DNA from: an uncultured Spartobacteria bacterium
GTDB taxonomy: Bacteria; Verrucomicrobiota; Verrucomicrobiia; Chthoniobacterales; Terrimicrobiaceae
Reading direction: 5' to 3'
DNA length: 49,858 nucleotides
Assembly: GCA_937960895.1 (NCBI GenBank)
Contig: CALCJD010000091.1
Location: forward strand, 1-49,858
The first letter of the stretch is position 1, and each line of letters opens with the position of its first letter. Both the position numbers and the translations under genes were made by a program. Shown here piece by piece: positions 24,244 through 32,244 of this stretch. The notes below the pieces were generated by a model. That model was not told the origin of the DNA. It did not search any database and was given only the letters and a program-made list of their open reading frames with translations.

Positions 24244-25254
24244 ATGCAACTCGGAATGATCGGTCTCGGCAGGATGGGCGCGAACATGGTTCGTCGGCTC
24301 ATGAAACACGGGCATGAATGCGTCGTTTACGACACAAACCCGGACTCGGTGAAGCAGTTGGTGGGCGAAGGCGCCATCGGAACGGCGTCCCTGGAGGAGT
24401 TCGTCGGCAAGCTCACCGTCCCTCGCAACGCCTGGATCATGGTCCCCGCGGCCATCACCGACAAGGTGGTCGATGAACTGGCCGCCCTGCTTTCACCGGG
24501 TGACACCATCATCGACGGCGGAAACTCCTATTTTCGCGATGACCGCCGGCGCAGCGCCCGGCTGCGTCCCAAGGGCATCCACTACCTCGATGTCGGCACC
24601 AGCGGCGGCGTGTGGGGGCTGGAACGCGGATATTGCATGATGATCGGCGGGGACAAGGAGGCGGTGGATCGTCTCGATCCCATTTTTGCCGCCCTGGCTC
24701 CCGGAATCGGTGATGTGCCGCGCACGCCCGGGCGCGAGAAGCTCGGCGGCACTTCCGAACAGGGGTATTTGCATTGCGGACCCTCCGGCGCCGGACACTT
24801 CGTCAAGATGGTCCACAACGGCATCGAATACGGCATCATGGCCGCCTTTGGCGAAGGTTTCGACATCCTCGCCAATGCCAATGCCAGCCTCAAAAAGGGC
24901 CAGGCCGACGCGGAGACCGCCCCGGTCGGCGACGATTATGTCTACGACATCAACCTCGCCGATGTTGCCGAAGTCTGGCGGCGCGGCAGTGTGGTGAGTT
25001 CCTGGCTGCTTGACCTGGCGGCCGCGGCTTTCGCCAAGAGCCCGAAACTCGAGGAGTTTACCGGGCGGGTTTCCGACTCCGGCGAAGGACGCTGGACCGT
25101 CATGGCCGCCATCGAGGAGGCCGTGGATTGCGACGTGCTGAGCGCCGCGCTTTTTGCGCGTTTCCGTTCCCGCAAGGATCACACCATGGCGGAGAAGGTC
25201 TGCTCGGCCATGCGCTTCCAGTTCGGCGGCCACCTCGAAAAGCCGGTGGTTTAG
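24244..25254 (+). CDS. gnd: 6-phosphogluconate dehydrogenase, decarboxylating (short form)
   Basis: 336 residues. Oxidises 6-phosphogluconate to ribulose 5-phosphate and CO2 in the pentose phosphate pathway. The Rossmann start 'MQLGMIGLGRMGANMVRRL' and 'IIDGGNSYFRDD' are present; the substrate/catalytic block is 'GPSGAGHFVKMVHNGIEYG', with the general-base Lys. The protein lacks the long second helical repeat of E. coli Gnd (468 aa) and matches the short YqeC/GntZ-type subfamily, often NAD-linked; cofactor choice is inference. The upstream gap carries overlapping GATCGG palindromes (24159-24182). The ATG has no Shine-Dalgarno. Confidence 0.94.
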   Translation: MQLGMIGLGRMGANMVRRLMKHGHECVVYDTNPDSVKQLVGEGAIGTASLEEFVGKLTVPRNAWIMVPAAITDKVVDELAALLSPGDTIIDGGNSYFRDDRRRSARLRPKGIHYLDVGTSGGVWGLERGYCMMIGGDKEAVDRLDPIFAALAPGIGDVPRTPGREKLGGTSEQGYLHCGPSGAGHFVKMVHNGIEYGIMAAFGEGFDILANANASLKKGQADAETAPVGDDYVYDINLADVAEVWRRGSVVSSWLLDLAAAAFAKSPKLEEFTGRVSDSGEGRWTVMAAIEEAVDCDVLSAALFARFRSRKDHTMAEKVCSAMRFQFGGHLEKPVV

Positions 25255-25340
25255 CGGACGCCGTTGCCGGATTGGGTCCGAATTCCTCTTCCCGGCGGGC
25301 GGTGGATGTGGCCGCCTGCCGGGCATTCCGGGTGCGTGCC

Positions 25341-25856
25341 ATGAGATTGTTGGTCGCATGGCCCGCGGTTGGCGCCGGCGCGGCCCTGTGGTTGTCCGGC
25401 TGCCTCGCGCCCCCGAAGGCGCCGCCCTTCGCGGCCATCCGTTCCGAACCGGCCGCCGTGCGCTGGCAGCAGGGGACACACGTGTCCGTCCTGCGTGCGA
25501 CCTGTGAAAAGGCGGCTTCCGGCAGCGTGCGCGTCACCCTCGACCGGCCCGGAGCCGGGTCGTTCGTGCTGGAGCCGGACGGACGGTTGATCGCCCCCAA
25601 CTGGACGGGTCAGGTGGGCGCCGCGCCGCCCGGATTGTCCGTCTGGGGTTCCTTCCTGACCATCTGGCAAAACGCCGATCGCCTCCCGCCGGGCGACCGG
25701 GAATTTCACACCCCGGCGACCCGCATCGCGGTTCGGAAAACGGCCCGCGGATTGGAATCCGTGGGCATTCGCAGTCTGGACGCGCCGGAGTCCCTGAACG
25801 TGGTCTTCAGGCCAGGGCGTCAATCTTCCCGGCCAGGAGAAAATCCGCCTCCGTGA
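25341..25856 (+). CDS. Putative lipoprotein, function unknown
   Basis: 171 residues from the ATG at 25341. It begins with a signal sequence and lipobox ('GAALWLSGCLAPPKAPP'), so the Cys near residue 20 should be lipidated. The mature part is Pro/Arg-rich with no recognised domain; 'VRVTLDRPGAGSFVLEPDGR' and 'GLSVWGSFLTIWQNADRLPPG' suggest beta structure. The 3' end overlaps the opposing phhB gene by 50 bases. The frame stays open upstream to 25128 over the gnd end, but that part looks non-coding in this frame. A moderately supported gene. Confidence 0.6.
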   Translation: MRLLVAWPAVGAGAALWLSGCLAPPKAPPFAAIRSEPAAVRWQQGTHVSVLRATCEKAASGSVRVTLDRPGAGSFVLEPDGRLIAPNWTGQVGAAPPGLSVWGSFLTIWQNADRLPPGDREFHTPATRIAVRKTARGLESVGIRSLDAPESLNVVFRPGRQSSRPGENPPP

Positions 25857-26088
25857 GCCCGCCGGCGCTGTGGGTGGAAAGCCGCAGCAGGACCTTGTTC
25901 CACCGGATGTCGATGTCCGGATGATGATTGGCCGCCTCCGCCCGCAGGGCCACGGCATTCACAAAAGCCATCGCCGCCACAAAGTCCCGAAAGACAAACT
26001 CCCGGCGGATTTCCGCCCCGTCGCGGATCCAGCCCGGCAGGTTTTCCATCCGGGCGGCAATTTCCGATTCGGAAAGGATCTGGCTCAT
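25807..26088 (-). CDS. phhB: Pterin-4a-carbinolamine dehydratase
   Basis: 93 residues, the usual size. Dehydrates 4a-hydroxytetrahydrobiopterin, recycling the cofactor of aromatic amino acid hydroxylases; in bacteria without such hydroxylases it may serve other pterin steps. The family core is clear: 'MENLPGWIRDGAEIRREFVF', then 'NHHPDIDIRWNKVLLRLSTH' with the catalytic His-His and distal His, and 'GGLTEADFLLAGKID'. The ATG at 26088 is preferred over a TTG two codons earlier. No phenylalanine hydroxylase gene is in the window. Overlaps the lipoprotein gene tail-to-tail. Confidence 0.93.
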   Translation of the reverse strand: MSQILSESEIAARMENLPGWIRDGAEIRREFVFRDFVAAMAFVNAVALRAEAANHHPDIDIRWNKVLLRLSTHSAGGLTEADFLLAGKIDALA

Positions 26089-26316
26089 GCCCAAGTATCG
26101 CAGAAAACGCGCAGGATGGCTCTAAAATGTCTCGGCGGGCCAAAGAACCCCCAAGGGGCGTTTCCCGGCGTTTGGAATGGGAAAACCGTCCGCCGACGTT
26201 GTTCTCAAGAGCGTGGTTGCCTTCTGTTCGGGGACGTGTAAACATCAAAAGATACGCCCAGGCGGAGCAAGATGGCCAGACCGGTTGGCTTGCCTGCAGC
26301 TCCCCGAGCCGCAACT

Positions 26317-26388
26317 GGCCCTATAGTTCAACGGATAGAACGGAGGTTTCCTAAACCTTAAATCTGGGTTCGATTCCCGGTGGGGCCA
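26317..26388 (+). tRNA. tRNA-Arg (anticodon CCT)
   Basis: Complete 72-base cloverleaf: acceptor stem GGCCCTA (26317-26323) / TGGGGCC (26381-26387) with discriminator A; D stem GTTC/GAAC; anticodon stem GAGGT/ACCTT around loop TTCCTAA, giving anticodon CCT; T stem CTGGG/CCCGG with loop TTCGATT. The 3' CCA is not encoded ('ACATG' follows). It reads AGG codons. tRNA genes are common integration sites, but no integrase or duplicated 3' end is visible nearby. The 228 bases between it and phhB contain nothing I can support. Confidence 0.96.
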
Positions 26389-26438
26389 CATGCATTGAGA
26401 TTCGACAAGCGTCCACAGTTGAGTTGGTCCGCAAACCG

Positions 26439-26813
26439 ATGACACAGGCAAATCAGGGGGGAGTGAATTTCCCGGCCGGGGTGCCCCACCGGCACGATTT
26501 ATGGGGAATGAATGGAAAACGCCGCCGGAGGGCCTCGCGGAGCAGTGTATCGCCGCAATCCCGCGGGCGCGACATCGTGCCGCCGGCGACCACCTCCCTT
26601 AGTCCCCGTGGCGGGGCCAAACACCGGACCTTGAAAATCCGGATTCTCGCCCTGCTCGCCGCGGCCGGGCCGGAGGGAAGAACCGTTGAGGAACTGGCGG
26701 ATGAGCTGGAAATCCTCAAATTTCGCGTGCAGACGTGGTTTGACAGCACTGGGAAACGCCTTCCGGAGATCGAGAAAACGGCGCCCGGTCGCTGGAGGAT
26801 GAAGCCGCATTGA
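26439..26813 (+). CDS. Small basic protein with C-terminal HTH-like domain
   Basis: About 124 residues from the ATG at 26439; TTG 26424 and ATG 26508 are in-frame alternatives, the last preceded by GGGGA. The N-terminal half is low-complexity, Arg/Ser-rich ('NGKRRRRASRSSVSPQSRG'), probably disordered and nucleic-acid binding. The last ~60 residues form a compact helical unit: 'KIRILALLAAAGPEGRTVEE', 'LADELEILKFRVQTWFDSTG', ending 'APGRWRMKPH', like a winged helix. I do not recognise a family. It lies just after the tRNA, without an operon partner. Confidence 0.55.
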   Translation: MTQANQGGVNFPAGVPHRHDLWGMNGKRRRRASRSSVSPQSRGRDIVPPATTSLSPRGGAKHRTLKIRILALLAAAGPEGRTVEELADELEILKFRVQTWFDSTGKRLPEIEKTAPGRWRMKPH

Positions 26814-26930
26814 GGGCTGAGCGGGGCGGTCATTGGGTCGTCCTGAAGAACGGCGCACCGATCACGGTCGCGCAATTGTTTCGACAGGGGGAGCGGCGGT
26901 GGGGAAAACTGACCGTTTCATCCACCGAAT

Positions 26931-27550
26931 ATGCCAACCGTTCTTCCGTCCCGGCAGGGGGTCATTTCCTGGGCCTTGTGTTTTGTCGCCCTTTGTTTTC
27001 TTGGCCTGGTCCCTCCGACCGCCCGAGCGGCGGTGATTCTGGTGATCGATGTTTCGGATCCCTCGGCGGTGACGTTCGCCGCCACGGGAGCCCCTGCGGA
27101 AAATGACGATGAGGAGTCTTTTTTGATGGAGGGCATTTCGCTCGTCGGTTTTTTCAGGTCCTCCCTCGATGACACCGACATTCATTATTTTGAGGTGCCT
27201 TCCCATCTGCGAAACCCGGCAGGTGATGCCTACACGTCCCTTGTCAGTTTCAATTTCTCGACCCTTTCGGCGACACCTACCTGGATCTTTCTGTTTTCGC
27301 CATGGGTTTCGACACGCAGGACTTCAGCACGGGGGCGCCGGCCCTTGGCGGACAGGCCGTGGCGGATCTGAGCGCCTGGGCGGCCTTTCTGCCGACGCCC
27401 GGAACAGGGGGGCTGGTTTATGCCGGGGACGGCATGATGGGTCCGGGGACTTTGATTGGCGAATTTGCCGTGATCCTGGAACCGGCGGTCGCCGGGCTGC
27501 TGGGTATGGGCGGATTGCCCGCGCTGTTTCGTCTGCGTCGCCGGCGCTGA
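26931..27550 (+). pseudogene. Exported PEP-CTERM-like protein with a frameshift
   Basis: The first frame (from ATG 26931) gives a signal peptide ('WALCFVALCFLGLVPPTARA') and an acidic mature region ('GAPAENDDEESFLMEGISLV', 'DTDIHYFEVPSHLRNPAGDA') up to '...VSFNF'. At the TTT of 27254-27256 the sequence continues sensibly only in another frame: 'LDPFGDTYLDLSVFAMGFDT', then 'GLVYAGDGMMGPGTLIGEF' and a tail 'ILEPAVAGLLGMGG' plus 'FRLRRRR', a degenerate PEP-CTERM anchor. One missing T would explain it. Together the halves make about 206 residues, a plausible intact sorted exoprotein. True mutation and sequencing error cannot be told apart here. Confidence 0.7.
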
Positions 27551-27560
27551 GCGATTTCTT

Positions 27561-28454
27561 TCAACGGACCGGGGAATTCCGTCCCTTTGCGAACCGTTCC
27601 CGCACGGCGCTGGGCGTTTGTCCCGTGTAGCGTTTGAAGACCGTGGCAAAATACTGGGAGGAGGAAAATTCCAGGGCGTGGGCCACTTCGGTGATGGATG
27701 AACGCCCCGACTCGAGACGGCGCCGGGCTTCGGCGATTTTGGCGCGCAGCACGTATTCACCCGGCGGCACGCCGGTTTCCTCCTTGAAGAGGGCCTTGAA
27801 GCGGGGAACGGACAACCGGGCCTGCGCGGCGAGGTCGGGCACGGAAAGCGGTTCCTCCAGATGGTCCTCAATATACCGGCAAATCCTGGCCATGCGCTGA
27901 CCGGAATTTTCGGTGTCGGATCCCGCCCGGGCGCAGCGCAGGACCTCGAGAAAAAATCCGAGGGCCTCGACGGTGAGGGCGGCCGTTTGCAGGGGGGAGC
28001 GCGGTTCGTGAAACAGGGCGGTGATGGCATCGAGCTGGCTTTTCATCCTGGCCGAGCCGCGGAAATGCCGGCGCGGAAGATGACAGAGGGAGTTCCAGAG
28101 ATGCGCGGAGGTGGAGGCGGGCAATCCAAAGAGGGTCCGGCCCGTCCGTTTCAGCATGATCCAATACAGAACCCCCTTTTCCTCGGGGTTGCCGGCCGTG
28201 CTGTGGCGCTCGTGGGGAAAGGCGACAAAAACATCCCCTCCGCGCAGATGGTGGTTCCGCTTCCCGGCGCGGTAGGTCTGCCGGCCCTTCACGAGATAAC
28301 ACACTTCCAGAAGGTCGCCGTGGGTATGCTCGGCAAGCGGCGGACCGGCTTGGGTGTAGTTGTAGCGTCCGACAAGGAACACTTCCGGCAGGCCGACCGC
28401 CGCCAGACGCATTTCAATGCGCCGGCGGTTGCGCAGGGCGGGGGAAAGAAGCAT
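27561..28454 (-). CDS. AraC-family transcriptional regulator
   Basis: 297 residues: an N-terminal cupin-like sensor ('HTHGDLLEVCYLVKGRQTYR', 'GGDVFVAFPHERHSTAG') and a C-terminal two-HTH AraC domain from about residue 195 ('MARICRYIEDHLEEPLSVPD', 'LAAQARLSVPRFKALFKEET', 'EVAHALEFSSSQYFATVFKR'). The ligand is unknown, probably a small molecule such as a sugar or lipid precursor. Divergent from the fatty acid desaturase with only 66 bases between the starts, which contain TTGA-AAG-TCAA (28481-28491) and a GTTTGA/TCAAAC pair (28455-28460, 28488-28493), so control of the desaturase is likely. Ends 11 bases from the opposing PEP-CTERM frame. Confidence 0.92.
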   Translation of the reverse strand: MLLSPALRNRRRIEMRLAAVGLPEVFLVGRYNYTQAGPPLAEHTHGDLLEVCYLVKGRQTYRAGKRNHHLRGGDVFVAFPHERHSTAGNPEEKGVLYWIMLKRTGRTLFGLPASTSAHLWNSLCHLPRRHFRGSARMKSQLDAITALFHEPRSPLQTAALTVEALGFFLEVLRCARAGSDTENSGQRMARICRYIEDHLEEPLSVPDLAAQARLSVPRFKALFKEETGVPPGEYVLRAKIAEARRRLESGRSSITEVAHALEFSSSQYFATVFKRYTGQTPSAVRERFAKGRNSPVR

Positions 28455-28520
28455 GTTTGAAATTGTATTGCGCTATTGTCTTGAAAGTCAAACGGACAGG
28501 TTGCTGCGAAATTCCCGCCC

Positions 28521-29606
28521 ATGAGCTACGACCCCTCCCTGCTGCGCGAAGAACCTCCGTTGGAGGAACTGACCGAGAACATCCGCAAGGGCAAGTCCAT
28601 CACCTGGTATCGCAGTCCGCTCACCCCGGAACAGATGAAGGAGCTGCATCAAAAAAGCGACGCCAAGGGCGCCGTGCAGACGCTGGGATACCTGGGCATC
28701 CTGGTGGCCCTCGGCGGATTGGCCTATTATTCCTCCGGCCACTGGCCGTGGCCGGTGACCGTTCTCCTCGTCATGGCCCTCGGCGTGTGTTCGAGCTTCC
28801 ACATCAATGCGGTGCATGAACTCGGCCACATGACGGTCTTCAAGACGCGCCGGCTGAACGTGATTTTCTGCCACGTCTTCGGCTTCCTCGGCTGGATCAA
28901 TCACCATGTCTTTCAGTCGAGCCACACGCGTCATCACCGCTACACCCTGCACCCGCCGGATGACCTCGAAGTGGTGCTGCCGATCCGCATTGTGCTCTGG
29001 CATTTCGTGCGGGACGGCATCGTCAATTTCTTCGGGTTCCGCCACGCGCTGCTCACAAACTGGCGTCTGGCCCGCGGACGGTTCCAGGGGGAGTGGGAAC
29101 TGACGCTGTATCCGGATTCCGCCCCGGAAAAACGGCGCGACGCCATCCGCCTGTCGCGCCTCATCTTGGGCGGTCATGGTCTGGTGTTTCTGATCTCGGC
29201 CGTCACCGGTCAGTGGATCCTTTTCGTGCTGATCAGTCTCTCACCCTTCCTTGGCAACATCCTGCACCTGCTCTGCAACAACACCCAGCATGTGGGTCTG
29301 CAGGACAACGTGAATGACTTCCGCCTGTGCAGCCGCACGTTCCTGCTCAATCCGGTTGTTCGTTTTCTCTACTGGCAGATGAACTACCACATCGAACACC
29401 ACATGTATGCGGCGGTTCCCTGCTACCACCTCGGAAAGCTGCACGAGTACATCAAGGCGGACCTGCCGCCGACGCCGGACGGATTGATTGCCGTCTGGAA
29501 GGAGATCATCGCCATTTTGCGGAGCCAGGAAAAAGACCCCGGCTACCAGCATGTGGTCCCGCTGCCGCCGCCCATGCCGCGGGTCCCCCGGCCGGCCACC
29601 GCCTGA
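28521..29606 (+). CDS. Fatty acid desaturase family protein
   Basis: 361 residues. A membrane di-iron desaturase or hydroxylase with the three histidine boxes: 'HELGH' near residue 99, 'HTRHH' near 133 and 'HIEHH' near 290, and four hydrophobic segments. It presumably adds a double bond to membrane fatty acids or a carotenoid-like lipid; the substrate cannot be told. The mid-protein 'NNTQHVGLQDNVNDF' resembles alkane/xylene or Delta-type desaturases, where an extra His near the third box contributes to the iron site. No Shine-Dalgarno sequence precedes the ATG. Probably controlled by the divergent AraC regulator. Confidence 0.9.
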   Translation: MSYDPSLLREEPPLEELTENIRKGKSITWYRSPLTPEQMKELHQKSDAKGAVQTLGYLGILVALGGLAYYSSGHWPWPVTVLLVMALGVCSSFHINAVHELGHMTVFKTRRLNVIFCHVFGFLGWINHHVFQSSHTRHHRYTLHPPDDLEVVLPIRIVLWHFVRDGIVNFFGFRHALLTNWRLARGRFQGEWELTLYPDSAPEKRRDAIRLSRLILGGHGLVFLISAVTGQWILFVLISLSPFLGNILHLLCNNTQHVGLQDNVNDFRLCSRTFLLNPVVRFLYWQMNYHIEHHMYAAVPCYHLGKLHEYIKADLPPTPDGLIAVWKEIIAILRSQEKDPGYQHVVPLPPPMPRVPRPATA

Positions 29607-29672
29607 GGCGGAAAGGTTCCGGGGCGCCCACCGGGGCTTGACAGGCGCGCCTTCCTGGTGTCCTTCGGCATC

Positions 29673-30206
29673 ATGAAACCCCTCGCGATCGCTTTGGCCC
29701 TTATGACCGCTTCCGCCTTTACCGCCCCTCTGCAGGACATCTCCTTCAAAACCATGGAGGGCCGGGAGGCGTCGTTGAAGGACTACGCCGGCAAGGTCGT
29801 GCTCATTGTCAACGTCGCCTCCAAATGCGGACTGACCAAACAATACGCCGCCCTCGAGGCGCTTTATCGCAAATATCAGCCCCAGGGCCTTGTGATTCTG
29901 GGATTTCCCTGCAATGACTTCGCCGGTCAGGAACCCGGCACCAACGAGGAAATTCAGAAGTTCTGCCAGGAGAAGTACGACGTCACCTTCCCGCTTTTCG
30001 ACAAGATCAGCGTCAAAGGCGAAAACCAGGCTCCGCTTTATGCGGCGCTGACCGGACCGGGGGCGAAATTTCCGGGCGAGGTGAAGTGGAACTTCGGAAA
30101 ATTCCTCATCGGCCGAAACGGTGAGGTTCTGGCCCGTTTTGAACCCCGCACGACGCCCGATGATCCGGCGGTGATCAGCGCCATCGAGGCGGCGTTGAAA
30201 GACTGA
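29673..30206 (+). CDS. Glutathione peroxidase-family protein, exported
   Basis: 177 residues from the ATG at 29673. The first ~18 residues ('MKPLAIALALMTASAFTA') form a Sec signal peptide, so it acts outside the cytoplasm. The catalytic set is complete: Cys52 in 'VNVASKCGLTKQY', Gln86 in 'GFPCNDFAGQEPG' and the Trp-Asn pair in 'VKWNFGKFLIGRNG'. It reduces peroxides, probably with thioredoxin-like donors since this is the Cys, non-selenium type. A consensus -35 TTGACA lies at 29638-29643 but its -10 is weak. It follows the desaturase by 66 bases; protection of unsaturated lipids would be a natural link (inference). Confidence 0.93.
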   Translation: MKPLAIALALMTASAFTAPLQDISFKTMEGREASLKDYAGKVVLIVNVASKCGLTKQYAALEALYRKYQPQGLVILGFPCNDFAGQEPGTNEEIQKFCQEKYDVTFPLFDKISVKGENQAPLYAALTGPGAKFPGEVKWNFGKFLIGRNGEVLARFEPRTTPDDPAVISAIEAALKD

Positions 30207-30207
30207 C

Positions 30208-30240
30208 AAAAAAAGGCGGCAGCGCCTTCGTGCCCCGCCT
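30208..30240 (-). terminator. Probable terminator of the kinase-MurQ gene
   Basis: On the minus strand, AGGCGG (30240-30235) pairs with CCGCCT (30219-30214) around a 15-base loop, followed by seven T (30214-30208). It lies directly past the gpx stop on the other strand, about 210 bases beyond the murQ stop. Confidence 0.5.
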
Positions 30241-30247
30241 GTTTGGG

Positions 30248-30371
30248 TTGGTAGAGTGCGGCGGCCCCTTCCGCCGCACTCCCATCTACCAAAAGGAAGA
30301 ACAGCCCGGCCCTTTCCCCGGTTGGGGACATCCCCCCAGTGCCTCCAACCCATCTCCCTGGGCCGGACTGT
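30248..30371. repeat. Strongly structured convergent intergenic region
   Basis: Two adjacent stem-loops. The first has an outer stem TTGGTAG (30248-30254) / CTACCAA (30286-30292) and a perfect inner stem AGTGCGGCGG (30255-30264) / CCGCCGCACT (30271-30280). The second has ACAGCCCGGCCC (30301-30312) paired with GGGCCGGACTGT (30360-30371, one mismatch), enclosing GGTTGG (30320-30325) / CCAACC (30345-30350). Neither ends in a T run. It may be a bidirectional 3' structure or an unrecognised RNA; it matches no family I know. Confidence 0.55.
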
Positions 30372-30448
30372 TCGATTGAAATCCGTGAAAGCAGACGGCG
30401 TGCCAAAGTTGGCGAAAGCCGGAAATCGAGGCGGATTTTGCCGGAAAA

Positions 30449-32221
30449 TCAGGATTTTTTTCCGTCGGGGGGCTTGTCCGGTGTCGCGTTCGGGGCACGC
30501 AGGGTTTCCGCGATGTTCCAATTTGACCATTCGAGACGTTGCCGGGCCTCCTCTTCGGAAACGGCCAGTCGGGTGGCGACGTAGCGGGCGGCGCGTTGCC
30601 GCAGTTTTTCATTGGTGGGCTGCAGGCAGGACATGAAGTTACCCTCCACGCGTCCGAGACTGATCATTGTGCAGGAGGAGAGGATGTTCAGAGCGACCTT
30701 GGTGGCGGTGCCGGCCTTGAGGCGGGTGGAGCCGGTGATGAGTTCGGGGCCGGTGGGAAGATCGATTTCCACCGTGGCGGTGAGGTCTCCTTTTTTTCGC
30801 CGGGGATTGCAGGTGATGAGGAGGGTGGCGGCTCCGAGTCGGCGGGCGGCTTCCAGGGCGCCACGGACAAACGGCGTGCGTCCGCTGGCGGTGATGCCGC
30901 AGACGACATCCCGGGCGCCCACACCGCGTTCGTGCACGGCAAGCGCGCCACCGTCGGCGTCGTCCTCCGCGCCTTCGACGCTTTGCTGGATGGCCGGCGC
31001 GCCTCCTGCAATCAGGGCCTGTACCAGACCCGGCTGCACCCCGAACGTGGGGGGCATTTCGCTGGCGTCGAGCACGCCCAGCCGGCCGCTGGATCCGGCG
31101 CCCACGTAAAAAAGGCGTCCGCCCGCGGACAGGGCGGCGGCGGTCAGTTCCACCGCCTGCGCGAGCGGGTCGGCCACCGCGGCGAGCGCTTCCTCGACAA
31201 AGCGTTCCTCCCGCACAAAGAGCTCCACCAATTCCCGCGTGGGCAGGGAGGTGAGGTGGGCGGAGCGGGGATTGGGTTGTTCGGTCGGTGCCTCAAGAAG
31301 GGTGGGTTCGAAGGAGGATTTTGCCGGCAGGGCTTCGACGCCCATCGCGCCGAGAGCCAGCCGCACGGCCCCCAGGGTGGCGGGAGGGGCACAGACTTCG
31401 GTGCGGGCCCCCGGGATTTTGGCGACGAGGGCCCGGTGAAAAAGTTCGCCGTAGCGCGGCTGGCGGGTGAAAAGTCCGCCCATCAGCCGCACGGTGGGCG
31501 TTTCCATTTTCAACCGGCCGGCCACCGCGGCGGTGAGCCGGGCGAGGGCTTCCGCACCGTCCTGGAGAATGCGCGCATTCTCCCCGGCGTGTGCAAAGAC
31601 CAGCGGGGTCAGCCGGGCAAGATCGTTTTTCTGCGCGGCCTGCGCCCAGAGGGTGAGATCGCGCAGGGAATTGAGACCGAGGGTGCGGAGAACGTCCTGC
31701 GCGAAGGGGCTGATGCGCCGCGCGGTGTCGAAGGCAAAAAGGATGTTCCGCAACGCGTGGATGGCGAGATCGTATCCGCCGCCGGAGTCGCCCAGCAAAT
31801 GCCCCCAACCGCCGGCACGGTCCTCGACGGCCCCCCGGCGGCCGGTCACCGCCGAACCCGTTCCGGCGATCACGGCAATGCCGTCCCCGGAGCCAAACGC
31901 CGCCGCAAAAGACGATTCGCGGTCGCTCCCGGTGGCGACGACCGTCCCGGGCCACAGCGAGGCGACGAGGGACTGCAGGGTGGCGCGGTCCTTTTCCGTG
32001 GCGCAGCCGGCGAGAAAAACCCCCACATGCGTCACGTCGCGGGGCAGGGCGTTCAGCAGGGCACGCAGGGCTTCCGGACTGAGGAGTTTCATGTTGCCGG
32101 GGCCAAGCCGCCCCTCCCGCAAAACCCGCACGGCGCCGTCCTCTTCCTCGCAAAGCATCCACGAAGTTTTGGTCGCGCCGCCGTCCACTCCGAGAATTCG
32201 ATGCTTGGAAACCGCGTGCAT
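30449..32221 (-). CDS. murQ: Fusion: BadF/BadG-type sugar kinase + MurNAc-6-P etherase MurQ
   Basis: 590 residues from the ATG at 32221 (an upstream in-frame start at 32263 would run into vanZ). Residues 1-300 are an ASKHA kinase of the GlcNAc-kinase/BadF type: phosphate-1 'ILGVDGGATKTSWM' (9-22), 'IAVIAGTGSAVTGR', 'GWGHLLGDSGGGYDLA' and 'LMGGLFTRQPRYGELF'. Residues ~330-590 are a full MurQ SIS domain: 'FYVGAGSSGRLGVLDASEMP', 'GGAPAIQQSVEGAEDD', 'CGITASGRTPFVRGAL', 'RLKAGTATKVALNILS'. MurQ removes the lactyl ether from MurNAc-6-phosphate; the kinase half could supply that substrate, giving a two-step MurNAc salvage enzyme. Confidence 0.93.
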   Translation of the reverse strand: MHAVSKHRILGVDGGATKTSWMLCEEEDGAVRVLREGRLGPGNMKLLSPEALRALLNALPRDVTHVGVFLAGCATEKDRATLQSLVASLWPGTVVATGSDRESSFAAAFGSGDGIAVIAGTGSAVTGRRGAVEDRAGGWGHLLGDSGGGYDLAIHALRNILFAFDTARRISPFAQDVLRTLGLNSLRDLTLWAQAAQKNDLARLTPLVFAHAGENARILQDGAEALARLTAAVAGRLKMETPTVRLMGGLFTRQPRYGELFHRALVAKIPGARTEVCAPPATLGAVRLALGAMGVEALPAKSSFEPTLLEAPTEQPNPRSAHLTSLPTRELVELFVREERFVEEALAAVADPLAQAVELTAAALSAGGRLFYVGAGSSGRLGVLDASEMPPTFGVQPGLVQALIAGGAPAIQQSVEGAEDDADGGALAVHERGVGARDVVCGITASGRTPFVRGALEAARRLGAATLLITCNPRRKKGDLTATVEIDLPTGPELITGSTRLKAGTATKVALNILSSCTMISLGRVEGNFMSCLQPTNEKLRQRAARYVATRLAVSEEEARQRLEWSNWNIAETLRAPNATPDKPPDGKKS

Positions 32222-32244
32222 GAGGCGAATGTATAGCAGATTCC

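Noticed and set aside
26317..26388. tRNA-Arg as an integration site of a mobile island
   Set aside because: No integrase, no repeated tRNA 3' end and no phage or transposon gene in the flanking 20 kb.
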